Shown here: positions 7,264 through 12,303 of the stretch, piece by piece | Numbering within the stretch: position 1 is the first letter of the stretch | How the letters are laid out: every line of letters starts with the position of its first letter | Assembly (NCBI GenBank): GCA_029861675.1 | Contig: JAOTYV010000123.1 | Coordinates: 1-12,303 of the forward strand | Direction: 5' to 3' | DNA: 12,303 bases | Source of the DNA: Alphaproteobacteria bacterium | GTDB lineage: Bacteria; Pseudomonadota; Alphaproteobacteria; UBA8366 | Notes under the pieces: model-generated | Databases searched by the model: none | Told to the model about the DNA's origin: nothing | The model's input: only the letters and a program-made list of their open reading frames with translations | Program-made: the position numbers and the translations under genes

Positions 7264-7872
7264 TCAGGGCGCGCCTTTGTAATAATGCCAGAGGAAGAGC
7301 GCCGCAATGCCGCGAAACGGCCGCCAGGGTTCGACGATCGCTTCGGATATCTTGCGGGCGGGCCGCTCTTCCAAATTCTTCAGTCGGCGCAGCGCCTCCT
7401 GGATCGCCAGATCTTCCGCCGGCCAGATGTCGCCGCGGCGCAGAGCGAACAGCAAGTAGATCTCCGCGCTCCACCGGCCAAGGCCGCGAATGCCGGTCAA
7501 CGACCGCACGACTTCATCGTCCGGCAGTTTCGCGAGCCGGTCGGTTTCCAGCACGCCGGAGAGCATCGCCTCGGCGAGCCCGCAGCCGTATTCGACCTTC
7601 CGGCCGCTCAACCCGACGCCGCGCAAGGTCTCTTCCCCGGCCGCAAGGAATTTCTCCGGCGTCAGCGGTTCGACCGCTTCGGCCAGCCGCGCGCGGATGG
7701 CGGCGGCCGCTATGGCTGACACCTGCTGGCCAATTATGATGTTGAGCAGCGCGGCGAATCCGGGCTCCCGGTTGCGCGGCTCCGGATAGCCCACCAAGGC
7801 AATCGCCTCCGCAATGTCGTCGTCGCGGGCGGCCAGGGAATCCAACGCAGTTCGGATCGATGCCGGTGTCAT
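7264..7872 (-). CDS. DNA-3-methyladenine glycosylase II-type (AlkA-like, HhH-GPD)
   Basis: The 202-residue protein belongs to the HhH-GPD base-excision glycosylases, which remove alkylated bases such as 3-methyladenine. Visible landmarks are the helix LLNIIIGQQVSAIAA (42-56), the helix-hairpin-helix LTGIRGLGRWSAEIY (125-139), and the catalytic aspartate D154 in IWPAEDLAIQEA. It lacks the N-terminal beta domain of E. coli AlkA, so it is of the short form common in Alphaproteobacteria. A Nth/MutY-type iron-sulfur cluster is absent. The ATG at 7872 leaves only 17 nt to the divergent gluQRS start (41 nt if that gene begins at 7914), so the promoters must overlap the opposing coding regions. It heads the minus-strand operon with the esterase and the Ada-like zinc protein. 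Confidence 0.9.
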   Translation of the reverse strand: MTPASIRTALDSLAARDDDIAEAIALVGYPEPRNREPGFAALLNIIIGQQVSAIAAAAIRARLAEAVEPLTPEKFLAAGEETLRGVGLSGRKVEYGCGLAEAMLSGVLETDRLAKLPDDEVVRSLTGIRGLGRWSAEIYLLFALRRGDIWPAEDLAIQEALRRLKNLEERPARKISEAIVEPWRPFRGIAALFLWHYYKGAP

Positions 7873-7889
7873 ACCGATTGACTTAACCG

Positions 7890-8798
7890 ATGTCCGGCGC
7901 TACGGCCAGATGCATGACCGGATTGGTGACGCGATTCGCCCCGAGCCCGAGTGGCCGATTGCATCTCGGCCACGCCTATAGCGCCGATATCGCCTGGCGC
8001 GCCGCCCGGGAGTCCGGCGGCCGTTTCCTGCTGCGGATCGAGGATATCGACACGGGGCGCTGCCGCCCGGAATTCGAACACGCGATCTACGAGGACCTCG
8101 GCTGGCTCGGCATCGATTGGGACCCGCCGGTGTGGCGCCAATCGGAGCGGATGACACAGTATGCGGCGGCGCTATACCGGCTGCGGCAGATGGACTTGCT
8201 GTATCCCTGCTTCTGCACCCGCAAGGACATACAAGCCGAGATCGCGGGGGCGGATCATGCGCCGCAGGGCCCCGAAGGGTTGATCTATCCGGGCACCTGC
8301 GAACGGCTTGACGATGCCGAACGCGCCCGGCGTCTGGCGGCCGGCCTACCCTACGCCCTGCGGCTTCGTACGGACGCGGCTGCGCGCCGCGCGGGGCCGC
8401 TGTTTTTCGAAGATGACGCCGCCGGCCGGGTGACGGTGGACGCCACGCCATTCGGCGACGTCGTTCTCGCGCGCAAGGACACGCCGACCAGCTATCACCT
8501 GGCCGTGGTGGTCGACGACGCGGCGCAGCACGTGACGCTGGTAATCCGCGGCCGGGATCTGTTGCACGCGACCCACCTGCAGCGGGTGTTGCAAGCCTTG
8601 CTGGAGCTGCCCGCACCGTCCTATCGCCACCACGCCTTGATCGCCGACGAAGCCGGCCGGCGGCTCGCCAAGCGTGACAGGGCGAAAACGATCGCGGCGC
8701 TGCGGGAGGCGGGCCACAGCCCGGATGACATTCGCCGAATGTGGGAAAAGTCGAAACGGGTACCGGAAACGCCCGCGCCGGGCAGGCAGGGTGCCTAG
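7890..8798 (+). CDS. gluQRS: Glutamyl-Q tRNA(Asp) synthetase
   Basis: GluQ-RS attaches glutamate to the queuosine base at position 34 of tRNA(Asp). It is a truncated glutamyl-tRNA synthetase paralogue without an anticodon-binding domain, and the 302-residue length fits this. The class I signature appears as FAPSPSGRLHLGH (16-28), and the KMSKS-equivalent as LAKRD (259-263). The zinc site of the family is present as C107, C109, Y133 and C137 (PCFCTR and YPGTC). IRGRDLLHATHLQ (219-231) is the usual active-site block. Start choice is open: ATG 7890 gives eight extra residues, while ATG 7914 (MTGLVTRFAPSP) matches the usual N-terminus and leaves more room for a promoter. The stop overlaps the convergent downstream gene by 4 nt. 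Confidence 0.95.
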   Translation: MSGATARCMTGLVTRFAPSPSGRLHLGHAYSADIAWRAARESGGRFLLRIEDIDTGRCRPEFEHAIYEDLGWLGIDWDPPVWRQSERMTQYAAALYRLRQMDLLYPCFCTRKDIQAEIAGADHAPQGPEGLIYPGTCERLDDAERARRLAAGLPYALRLRTDAAARRAGPLFFEDDAAGRVTVDATPFGDVVLARKDTPTSYHLAVVVDDAAQHVTLVIRGRDLLHATHLQRVLQALLELPAPSYRHHALIADEAGRRLAKRDRAKTIAALREAGHSPDDIRRMWEKSKRVPETPAPGRQGA

Positions 8799-9115
8799 CG
8801 GTAGCGGCGCCGTTTGCGGCGGCCGATCAGAAGCAACAAGATGCCCGGTACCAGCAGCATCAGGATTTCGACTGTCAGCGCCCATTTCGCCGGTTTTTGC
8901 AGCAGCGGCACAATCGCATCGTCCCATATGGCCGGATGCATATAGCGCTGCACGACCGCCTGGACCGTATTGAGGCCGGCGCTGTCGAGCTCGAACCAAA
9001 GCTGTCCCGCGGGCGCGCTCAGGTCGCGCCCGTCAATCCATAGCCAAAATGCCAGACCCGCCACGAACAGACCCAGCACGATCAGCAAGTACCCTAGGAA
9101 ACGCAGCACGCGCAT
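8795..9115 (-). CDS. Small two-helix membrane protein, function unknown
   Basis: I do not recognise this 106-residue protein. It has a hydrophobic helix at about residues 8-26 (LGYLLIVLGLFVAGLAFWLW) and a second at about 79-98 (LTVEILMLLVPGILLLLIG), joined by a soluble loop of about 50 residues. It ends in a very basic tail, RRKRRRYR. The positive-inside rule puts both termini in the cytoplasm and the loop, with its conserved-looking tryptophans, in the periplasm. The ATG at 9115 is preceded by a G-rich stretch ending GGGGAAAA. Its stop codon and that of gluQRS share the palindrome CTAG. The downstream tRNA-Ser is transcribed away from it, so it appears to be a single-gene unit. Confidence 0.7.
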   Translation of the reverse strand: MRVLRFLGYLLIVLGLFVAGLAFWLWIDGRDLSAPAGQLWFELDSAGLNTVQAVVQRYMHPAIWDDAIVPLLQKPAKWALTVEILMLLVPGILLLLIGRRKRRRYR

Positions 9116-9247
9116 GCGGACGTTTTCCCCCCTCTTGTACCGGCGGCACCGATTCGATGCCCGGCGCGGCGCACGCTAGCACGCGCGACCGCCGGATGAC
9201 CAGAAGCGGGCATGCCGCCCGGCGCGCACGATAGCGCAGACACTTGC

Positions 9248-9276
9248 TTGCCTGCATCCGCGCGCTCGGCTAATTT
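9248..9276 (+). promoter_or_regulatory. Probable sigma-70-type promoter of tRNA-Ser
   Basis: TTGCCT at 9248-9253 and TAATTT at 9271-9276 are 17 nt apart, and the -10 box ends 13 nt before the first base of the tRNA. The position and spacing suit a short-leader stable-RNA promoter, though both boxes deviate from consensus. Confidence 0.55.
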
Positions 9277-9289
9277 CCAAGCCCTCTGC

Positions 9290-9379
9290 GGAGGGGTGGC
9301 CGAGTGGCTGAAGGCGCACGCTTGGAAAGCGTGTAGGCGGTAACACGTCTCGCGGGTTCGAATCCCGCTCCCTCCGCCA
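9290..9379 (+). tRNA. tRNA-Ser (anticodon GGA)
   Basis: The 90-nt gene folds as a class II tRNA: acceptor strands GGAGGGG and TCCCTCC, discriminator G73 with encoded CCA (9377-9379), D-arm GGCCGAGTGGCTGAAGGC, anticodon stem CACGC/GCGTG with loop TTGGAAA giving anticodon GGA for UCC/UCU codons, a long variable arm, and a T-arm GCGGG-TTCGAAT-CCCGC. The 3' end points right into AT-rich DNA with mobile-element features. No second copy of the tRNA 3' end was found in the window, so no att duplication can be claimed. Confidence 0.96.
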
Positions 9380-9438
9380 TTTCATTTTACTAACTAGTTG
9401 TTATAAAACCATTCAATGAATTAAAAATCTAATAAGTA

Positions 9439-9461
9439 CCACATTTGATCCCACATTTGAT
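9439..9461 (+). repeat. Paired 11-nt direct repeats beside tRNA-Ser
   Basis: CCACATTTGAT occurs at 9439-9449 and again at 9451-9461 (12-nt period), about 60 nt after the tRNA-Ser 3' end in AT-rich DNA. Spaced repeats of this kind next to a tRNA are typical of arm sites upstream of P4-type tyrosine integrase genes. No integrase remains here. The surrounding non-coding stretch 9380-9939 otherwise holds only the large inverted repeat; two short open frames in it (near 9486-9686 and 9816-10022) look spurious. Confidence 0.5.
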
Positions 9462-9638
9462 GTCCTTTTTAGAGCGGACGACAGCATGTTTGGATGGTTA
9501 GATTGCCGACGCCTAAGCACTTATCAGGCCGTGGAAATATCGGCGGCGCTTAGGGCTTGGTCTCGGTATTCCTGCTCGTTGCAATTGGCGCGGATGCCAA
9601 CTGGTCTATCTCGCTTACGGTCCGCTAGATCGGGGGGT

Positions 9639-9826
9639 GCCCCCCCCCTCGGCCTTCGCGCGGTTACGCTAGTTCCACCTCTCTAGCGGCCCCCAAAAAC
9701 TCGCCACTCTAGCGGAACCCAAAAACACGGGAGTCCGCTTTCTCCCCGATTACGTCTGCTCTTCCCCCAGGACCGGACATTCCGACAGTTACACTCGACT
9801 TCCGGTTATGACCCATTGCGGACATT
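9639..9826 (-). repeat. Right copy of the ~190-bp repeat, inverted relative to 678-868
   Basis: This is the partner of 678-868 on the opposite strand, with 9666-9716 being the exact complement of 788-838. It contains the two 26-nt units (9678-9703 and 9704-9729), a G-run/C-run hairpin (GGGGGG-TG-CCCCCC around 9632-9647), and two degenerate copies of the dispersed ~30-nt motif at about 9753-9783 and 9797-9826. Outside these limits the two flanks no longer align by eye. No protein is supported in this stretch. Confidence 0.85.
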
Positions 9827-9939
9827 GGCTACAGGCAAATCGTCGCTCGTCAAAAACCGAGCATGGTCTGTACAACGCAAATGTCGCGCTCAGTTGTCGA
9901 AATATTTGACACTTTTGATGCACCTCCAAAAAGGGATTA

Positions 9940-10742
9940 GGCACTGTCAAAGCAACTTGGGTTGCTGCGGAGAGTGCCGGTCCATAGCTTCGTCGGATGA
10001 AGAATCCATTCCGCTATTTTAACAGCTCACCCGAGGTTATTCGTCTCACGGTGATGCTGTACATCCGCTACCCGCTGTCGCTGCGCCAGGTCGAGGACAT
10101 CCTGTTCGAGCGCGGCATCGATATCTGCCACGAAACTGTTCGGCTGTGGTGGAACCGGTTCGGGCCGATGTTTGCCGCGGAGATCCGAAAGTGTCGGGTT
10201 CATCACGCTTCGTATTCGCGCTGGCGCTGGCATCTGGACGAGGTGTTCGTCCGGATCAACGGCGAGACGCATTACCTCTGGCGTGCCGTTGATCACGAAG
10301 GCGAAGTGCTCGAAGTTTTTGCGACGAAACGCCGGGATCGCAGGGCGGCGCTTGGGTTTCTGAAGCGCGCGATGAAGCGGTATGGTCAGCCAAAGGTGAT
10401 TGTGACGGACCGGCTTCGGTCGTATCGAGCAGCGATGAATGTGATCGGTAATGGCGCCGATCAGGAATGCGGACGCTGGCTCAATAATCGAGCCGAAAAT
10501 TCACACCAGCCGTTCCGGCGACGAGAAGGGGCGATGTCGAAATTCCGAGACATCAAGACGCTTCAGAAGTTCGCTTCGGCCCACGCCTCGATCCACAACC
10601 ACTTCAACCTCGACCGTCACCTCAATCCCCGCGAAACCTTCAAGAAAAACCGCTCAGCCGCGCTGGCCGAGTGGCATCAACTCGCGGCATGAAGCTAACA
10701 TCGCTGGCAAATCCGGAGACCGGTTCGCATTGGACTGACACC
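9940..10742 (+). mobile_element. IS6-family insertion sequence, about 0.8 kb
   Basis: The element encloses one transposase gene and has the usual IS6 length. The left end is placed at GGCACTGTCAAAGCAAC (from 9940), close to the GGCACTGT termini common in the family. The right end is placed at TGGACTGACACC (10731-10742), which pairs only imperfectly with the left end. It is supported because gamma-glutamyltransferase-like coding sequence begins four bases later, at 10746. The eight bases outside each end (AGGGATTA and TCCAATTT) are not a target duplication, so the present flanks probably come from a later rearrangement or from adjacent deletion, as IS6 elements often cause. Confidence 0.65.
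9997..10692 (+). CDS. IS6-family transposase (DDE)
   Basis: The 231-residue protein is full length for the family and appears intact. An N-terminal helix-turn-helix region (about 10-60) includes YPLSLRQVEDILFERGIDICHETVRLWWNRFGP. The DDE catalytic triad is D81 (WHLDEVFVRING), D138 (VTDRLRSY) and E167 (WLNNRAENSHQPFRRRE), with the accompanying basic residue R174 seven positions later. The ending SAALAEWHQLAA is typical of the alphaproteobacterial branch. IS6 transposases act by replicative, cointegrate-forming transposition. The start at 9997 gives the standard MKNPFRYF opening. Whether the element is still mobile is unclear because its right terminus is a poor match. Confidence 0.96.
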   Translation: MKNPFRYFNSSPEVIRLTVMLYIRYPLSLRQVEDILFERGIDICHETVRLWWNRFGPMFAAEIRKCRVHHASYSRWRWHLDEVFVRINGETHYLWRAVDHEGEVLEVFATKRRDRRAALGFLKRAMKRYGQPKVIVTDRLRSYRAAMNVIGNGADQECGRWLNNRAENSHQPFRRREGAMSKFRDIKTLQKFASAHASIHNHFNLDRHLNPRETFKKNRSAALAEWHQLAA

Positions 10743-11003
10743 TCCAATTTTGTGCATCTCGACATGCCGCTCCAGGACGCGGTGAATCATCCTCGCCTTC
10801 ACGTGGAGTGGCCGCGCGAAGACGCGACAAGCGTGGCCTACGAACCGGGCATGCCGGTCGATGAATTGGACGTCGCGCAGCGCCGTTTCGACGGGCTTGA
10901 CATGTTTTTTGGTGGCGTGAGTGCTGTGTGCTTTGCGCCATCCGACCAATTCGAAACGGCGGCGGATGTCCGCCGAACGGGAGGCACAGCGCTCAGTCCT
11001 TAG
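10743..11003 (+). pseudogene. 3' remnant of a gamma-glutamyltransferase gene, truncated by the IS
   Basis: From the codon at 10746 the frame reads NFVHLDMPLQDAVNHPRLHVE, continues through GMPVDELDV, and ends ETAADVRRTGGTALSP before TAG. This is the C-terminal end of the small-subunit part of gamma-glutamyltransferase-type Ntn hydrolases: the MPLQ-A-PR-H block and the late ADPRRGG-like block. About 85 residues are left of a protein that normally has over 500, and the catalytic Thr and autoprocessing site are missing. The homology begins just after the proposed IS end, so the 5' part was removed by the insertion or a later deletion. An open frame with an ATG at 10671, inside the transposase gene, runs through into the remnant, but a functional product is unlikely. 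Confidence 0.85.
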
Positions 11004-11476
11004 TTAAGGTATTTGCGGCAACTTGGCGATTGAAACAGTCAAGCCAGGCGATAATCTCAGCAAATAGGTAGCCCAATAATTACTAGGTTTTCCTCAATCG
11101 CACCTACGCCCATAGGTCTCACACATCCACGATGTCGATCAGAGTCTATCGGACAGCGACTCGTGTATTAGGGATACACACCAATTACCGCTCTTGATGC
11201 AGTGGACTATTACAACCCGCCAGCACCACAAACTTCCGGATTTGGCTAACAACGGACCTCCCGACGCCCCAGATTGACTTCCGCTCTTACCCCAGGAGCG
11301 GACATATACTTCTAGCGCCGCTCGATCCGAATCTCCGCGCGCGGATTGCCGCGGTCGATGGGCCGCCCCGAGAGGCCGGGCTGGCGGCGCAGTGGGCGTG
11401 CCCTTGGCGCGACGTCGGTGCGGCGGCTCGTTTTCCGGTTGTCCCGTCAGTTTTCAGGAGGTCAGGACGCGCGCGC
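11004..11476. other. Non-coding stretch between the ggt remnant and the BLUF gene
   Basis: No gene is supported here. The first part (to about 11290) has mixed composition with no clear structure. A copy of the dispersed ~30-nt motif follows at 11276-11306, then a markedly GC-rich patch at about 11308-11440. On the minus strand that patch has an open frame ending near 11312 (GRPIDRGNPRAEIRIERR then TAG), which could be a decayed gene end but is arginine-rich and unproven. Confidence 0.5.
11276..11306 (+). repeat. Dispersed ~30-nt motif, best-preserved copy
   Basis: The sequence contains CCGCTC, a C-rich loop and GAGCGG (six pairs around nine bases), followed by ACAT. Related degenerate copies are at 678-708, 722-751, 9753-9783, 9797-9826 and 12189-12220. 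Translated in one frame, such copies read like SALPPKADI, a string I recall from many spurious hypothetical proteins of Bradyrhizobium and relatives, so this is probably a widespread alphaproteobacterial interspersed repeat. Confidence 0.65.
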
Positions 11477-11929
11477 TTAGACGAGCACGTACGAATCTTT
11501 CGCGTTGGATTTGCGGCGCAGAGACAGTCGCCAAACATCTTGCAGAAAGGCCTGCAGCGTAGCCGGCGACATTTGATGCGGCTCCAACACGGGCGTGCTG
11601 GAATATTTCCGTATCGACTTACTGACAATCGCGGGGTCGTCGGTGTACGCCATCCACCAATCGCCGAAGGCCCGCTGACGCACCGGTCCGCAGGTGACGA
11701 TCACGGGATCCCGGTGCAACGGGTTGCCGACGATCCTGCAGAATGTGCGGCTGACGCTGACACGCTCGCCTTCCAAGGCCTGGATAAAATATTTCGAATT
11801 ATAACAGAGGATGCCGGTCACCTGGTCGCGCGCGTTGTTGTTATGCGCCGACGCCAGGATGTCCCGCAAGGTGTTCCGGTCAACCTGCTTGGTGACTTCG
11901 CTGTAATAAATGAGGCGGGTTAGGTCCAC
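11477..11929 (-). CDS. BLUF-domain blue-light sensor protein
   Basis: The 150-residue protein has a BLUF flavin-binding photoreceptor domain at about residues 3-95. Key residues are in place: Y8 (LIYYS), N32 (NNNARDQVTG) and Q50 (FIQALEG), the hydrogen-bond network around FAD that makes the light reaction, and W91 and M93 (FGDWWMAY) in the switching strand. About 50 residues follow without a recognisable output domain, so this is a short BLUF protein that probably acts on a separate partner. The start is GTG at 11929, preceded by GGGGTG; no ATG lies in a better position. It stands alone amid repeat-rich accessory DNA, with no partner gene in view. An AT-rich perfect inverted repeat lies about 57 nt upstream. 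Known short BLUF proteins influence motility, biofilm or photosystem genes; no target can be inferred here. Confidence 0.93.
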   Translation of the reverse strand: MDLTRLIYYSEVTKQVDRNTLRDILASAHNNNARDQVTGILCYNSKYFIQALEGERVSVSRTFCRIVGNPLHRDPVIVTCGPVRQRAFGDWWMAYTDDPAIVSKSIRKYSSTPVLEPHQMSPATLQAFLQDVWRLSLRRKSNAKDSYVLV

Positions 11930-11940
11930 GGTAACACCCC

Positions 11941-11955
11941 AAAAGCGAAACTTTT
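11941..11955 (-). promoter_or_regulatory. Small hairpin in the BLUF leader
   Basis: On the minus strand, AAAAG and CTTTT can pair around a five-base loop immediately before the GGGGTG ribosome-binding site of the BLUF gene. The stem is short and AU-rich, so any effect on translation would be weak or temperature-dependent. Confidence 0.3.
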
Positions 11956-11985
11956 CGTATATGCCAGAGATTTTACGACCCTCTG

Positions 11986-12019
11986 ATTAATTATTCATTG
12001 ATCAACCCGAATAATTAAT
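11986..12019. promoter_or_regulatory. Perfect 11-bp inverted repeat upstream of the BLUF gene (candidate operator)
   Basis: ATTAATTATTC at 11986-11996 and GAATAATTAAT at 12009-12019 are exact complements with a 12-nt spacer. The outermost arm is 57 nt from the GTG start of the BLUF gene, a position where a dimeric regulator could control its promoter. It is very AT-rich compared with its surroundings. No gene lies close on the other side, and no match to a named regulator site is claimed. Confidence 0.5.
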
Positions 12020-12188
12020 TCGTGTACCGGATATGATTTACGCGAAACATCGTGAGAACCGCTTTGGCGGACCGGAGTCTATCGCGCGTCTAGTCGACGC
12101 CATCTCCGAAGCGGGGTTACCGAATTATTGCCAAGGTTATGCTTTTATCCGCTTGTGGCTAAAAGCTGACCTTCCGGCGCTCCTGATC

Positions 12189-12220
12189 GACTTTCGGCCT
12201 TCCCCCAACAGCGGACATTC
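12189..12220 (+). repeat. Dispersed ~30-nt motif, degenerate copy
   Basis: This copy keeps GACTTTCGG, the CTTCCCCCA core and AGCGGACATT but has lost most of the pairing between its ends. It touches the stop codon of the possible partial gene at the right edge. The region 11930-12188 otherwise shows only the inverted repeat at 11986-12019 and no supported gene. Confidence 0.6.
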
Positions 12221-12302
12221 AAAAGGCGATATCCGCCATCCCCCGGAAGAAGGGCAACAGCTTTTCCACCGGCGCCCAAATGATCCAGTGGAAAACGTCC
12301 AA
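12219..12302 (-). CDS. Possible C-terminal end of a gene running in from the right edge
   Basis: On the minus strand, one frame is open from the window edge for 27 codons and ends in TGA at 12219-12221. The peptide is LDVFHWIIWAPVEKLLPFF, then RGMADIAF. It is hydrophobic and aromatic with a balanced composition, more like a real protein tail than a shadow frame. The stretch is too short to be significant on length alone, and I cannot assign a family. Confidence 0.3.
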   Translation of the reverse strand: MDVFHWIIWAPVEKLLPFFRGMADIAF

Positions 12303-12303
12303 A

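Noticed and set aside
6618..7739. Plus-strand open frame of 373 codons opposite the esterase and glycosylase
   Set aside because: It is antisense to two genes with complete catalytic motifs and has extreme Arg content in its second half.
9411..9419. Small palindrome TTCAATGAA after tRNA-Ser as a terminator
   Set aside because: The stem is four AT-rich pairs with no clear U-run, too weak to call.
9486..9686. 66-codon plus-strand frame after tRNA-Ser
   Set aside because: It runs into the large repeat, has no ribosome-binding site and no recognisable similarity.
9816..10022. 68-codon plus-strand frame overlapping the IS left end
   Set aside because: It crosses the proposed IS boundary and has no protein features.
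11287..11628. Minus-strand frame overlapping the BLUF gene end
   Set aside because: It is a shadow of the BLUF gene in another frame. A separate frame ending near 11312 (AEIRIERR) is slightly more protein-like but too short and Arg-rich to call.

Overview
The window looks like a piece of a GC-rich alphaproteobacterial chromosome, probably of the Rhodospirillales type. This rests on recognised gene families (a small COQ7-type hydroxylase, DsbB, a YqaA/DedA protein and a stand-alone GluQ-RS) and on their order; no database search was possible. A compact housekeeping block (about 1011-9379) is bounded by two tRNA genes whose 3' ends both point outward: tRNA-Leu(CAA) on the minus strand at the left and tRNA-Ser(GGA) on the plus strand at the right. 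Outside both tRNAs the DNA is richer in AT, poor in genes and full of repeats, mobile-element pieces and gene fragments.

Left flank (1-1010): the C-terminal TPR part of a probable class III adenylate cyclase-type protein, cut by the window edge, then a non-coding stretch. That stretch carries the left copy of a roughly 190-bp repeat, an AT-rich imperfect hairpin and two short direct repeats next to the tRNA-Leu 3' end.

Core block, plus strand (1259-5193): an NTF2/SnoaL-like protein, a TPR-glycosyltransferase-like protein, a YqaA/DedA membrane protein, DsbB and COQ7 form one tightly packed, partly overlapping transcription unit. Its theme is envelope and redox work: disulfide formation delivers electrons to ubiquinone, and COQ7 makes ubiquinone. 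Core block, minus strand (5206-7872): an HNH nuclease, then a probable three-gene operon running alkA-like glycosylase, alpha/beta esterase, and an uncharacterised protein with an Ada-like four-cysteine zinc site. gluQRS lies divergent to this operon. A two-helix small membrane protein closes the block, and its stop codon interlocks with the gluQRS stop.

Right flank (9380-12303): spaced direct repeats after the tRNA-Ser, the right copy of the 190-bp repeat in opposite orientation, an IS6-family insertion sequence abutting the 3' remnant of a gamma-glutamyltransferase gene, a GC-rich patch, a BLUF blue-light sensor gene with a perfect inverted repeat upstream, and possibly the tail of another gene at the edge. 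A degenerate motif of about 30 nt occurs six times in the two flanks and was not seen in the core.

The most notable points are the matched inverted repeats around the tRNA-bounded core, which suggest two related insertions and possible inversion of the core, and the Ada-like zinc protein co-encoded with a DNA glycosylase, which may be an undescribed alkylation-repair factor.
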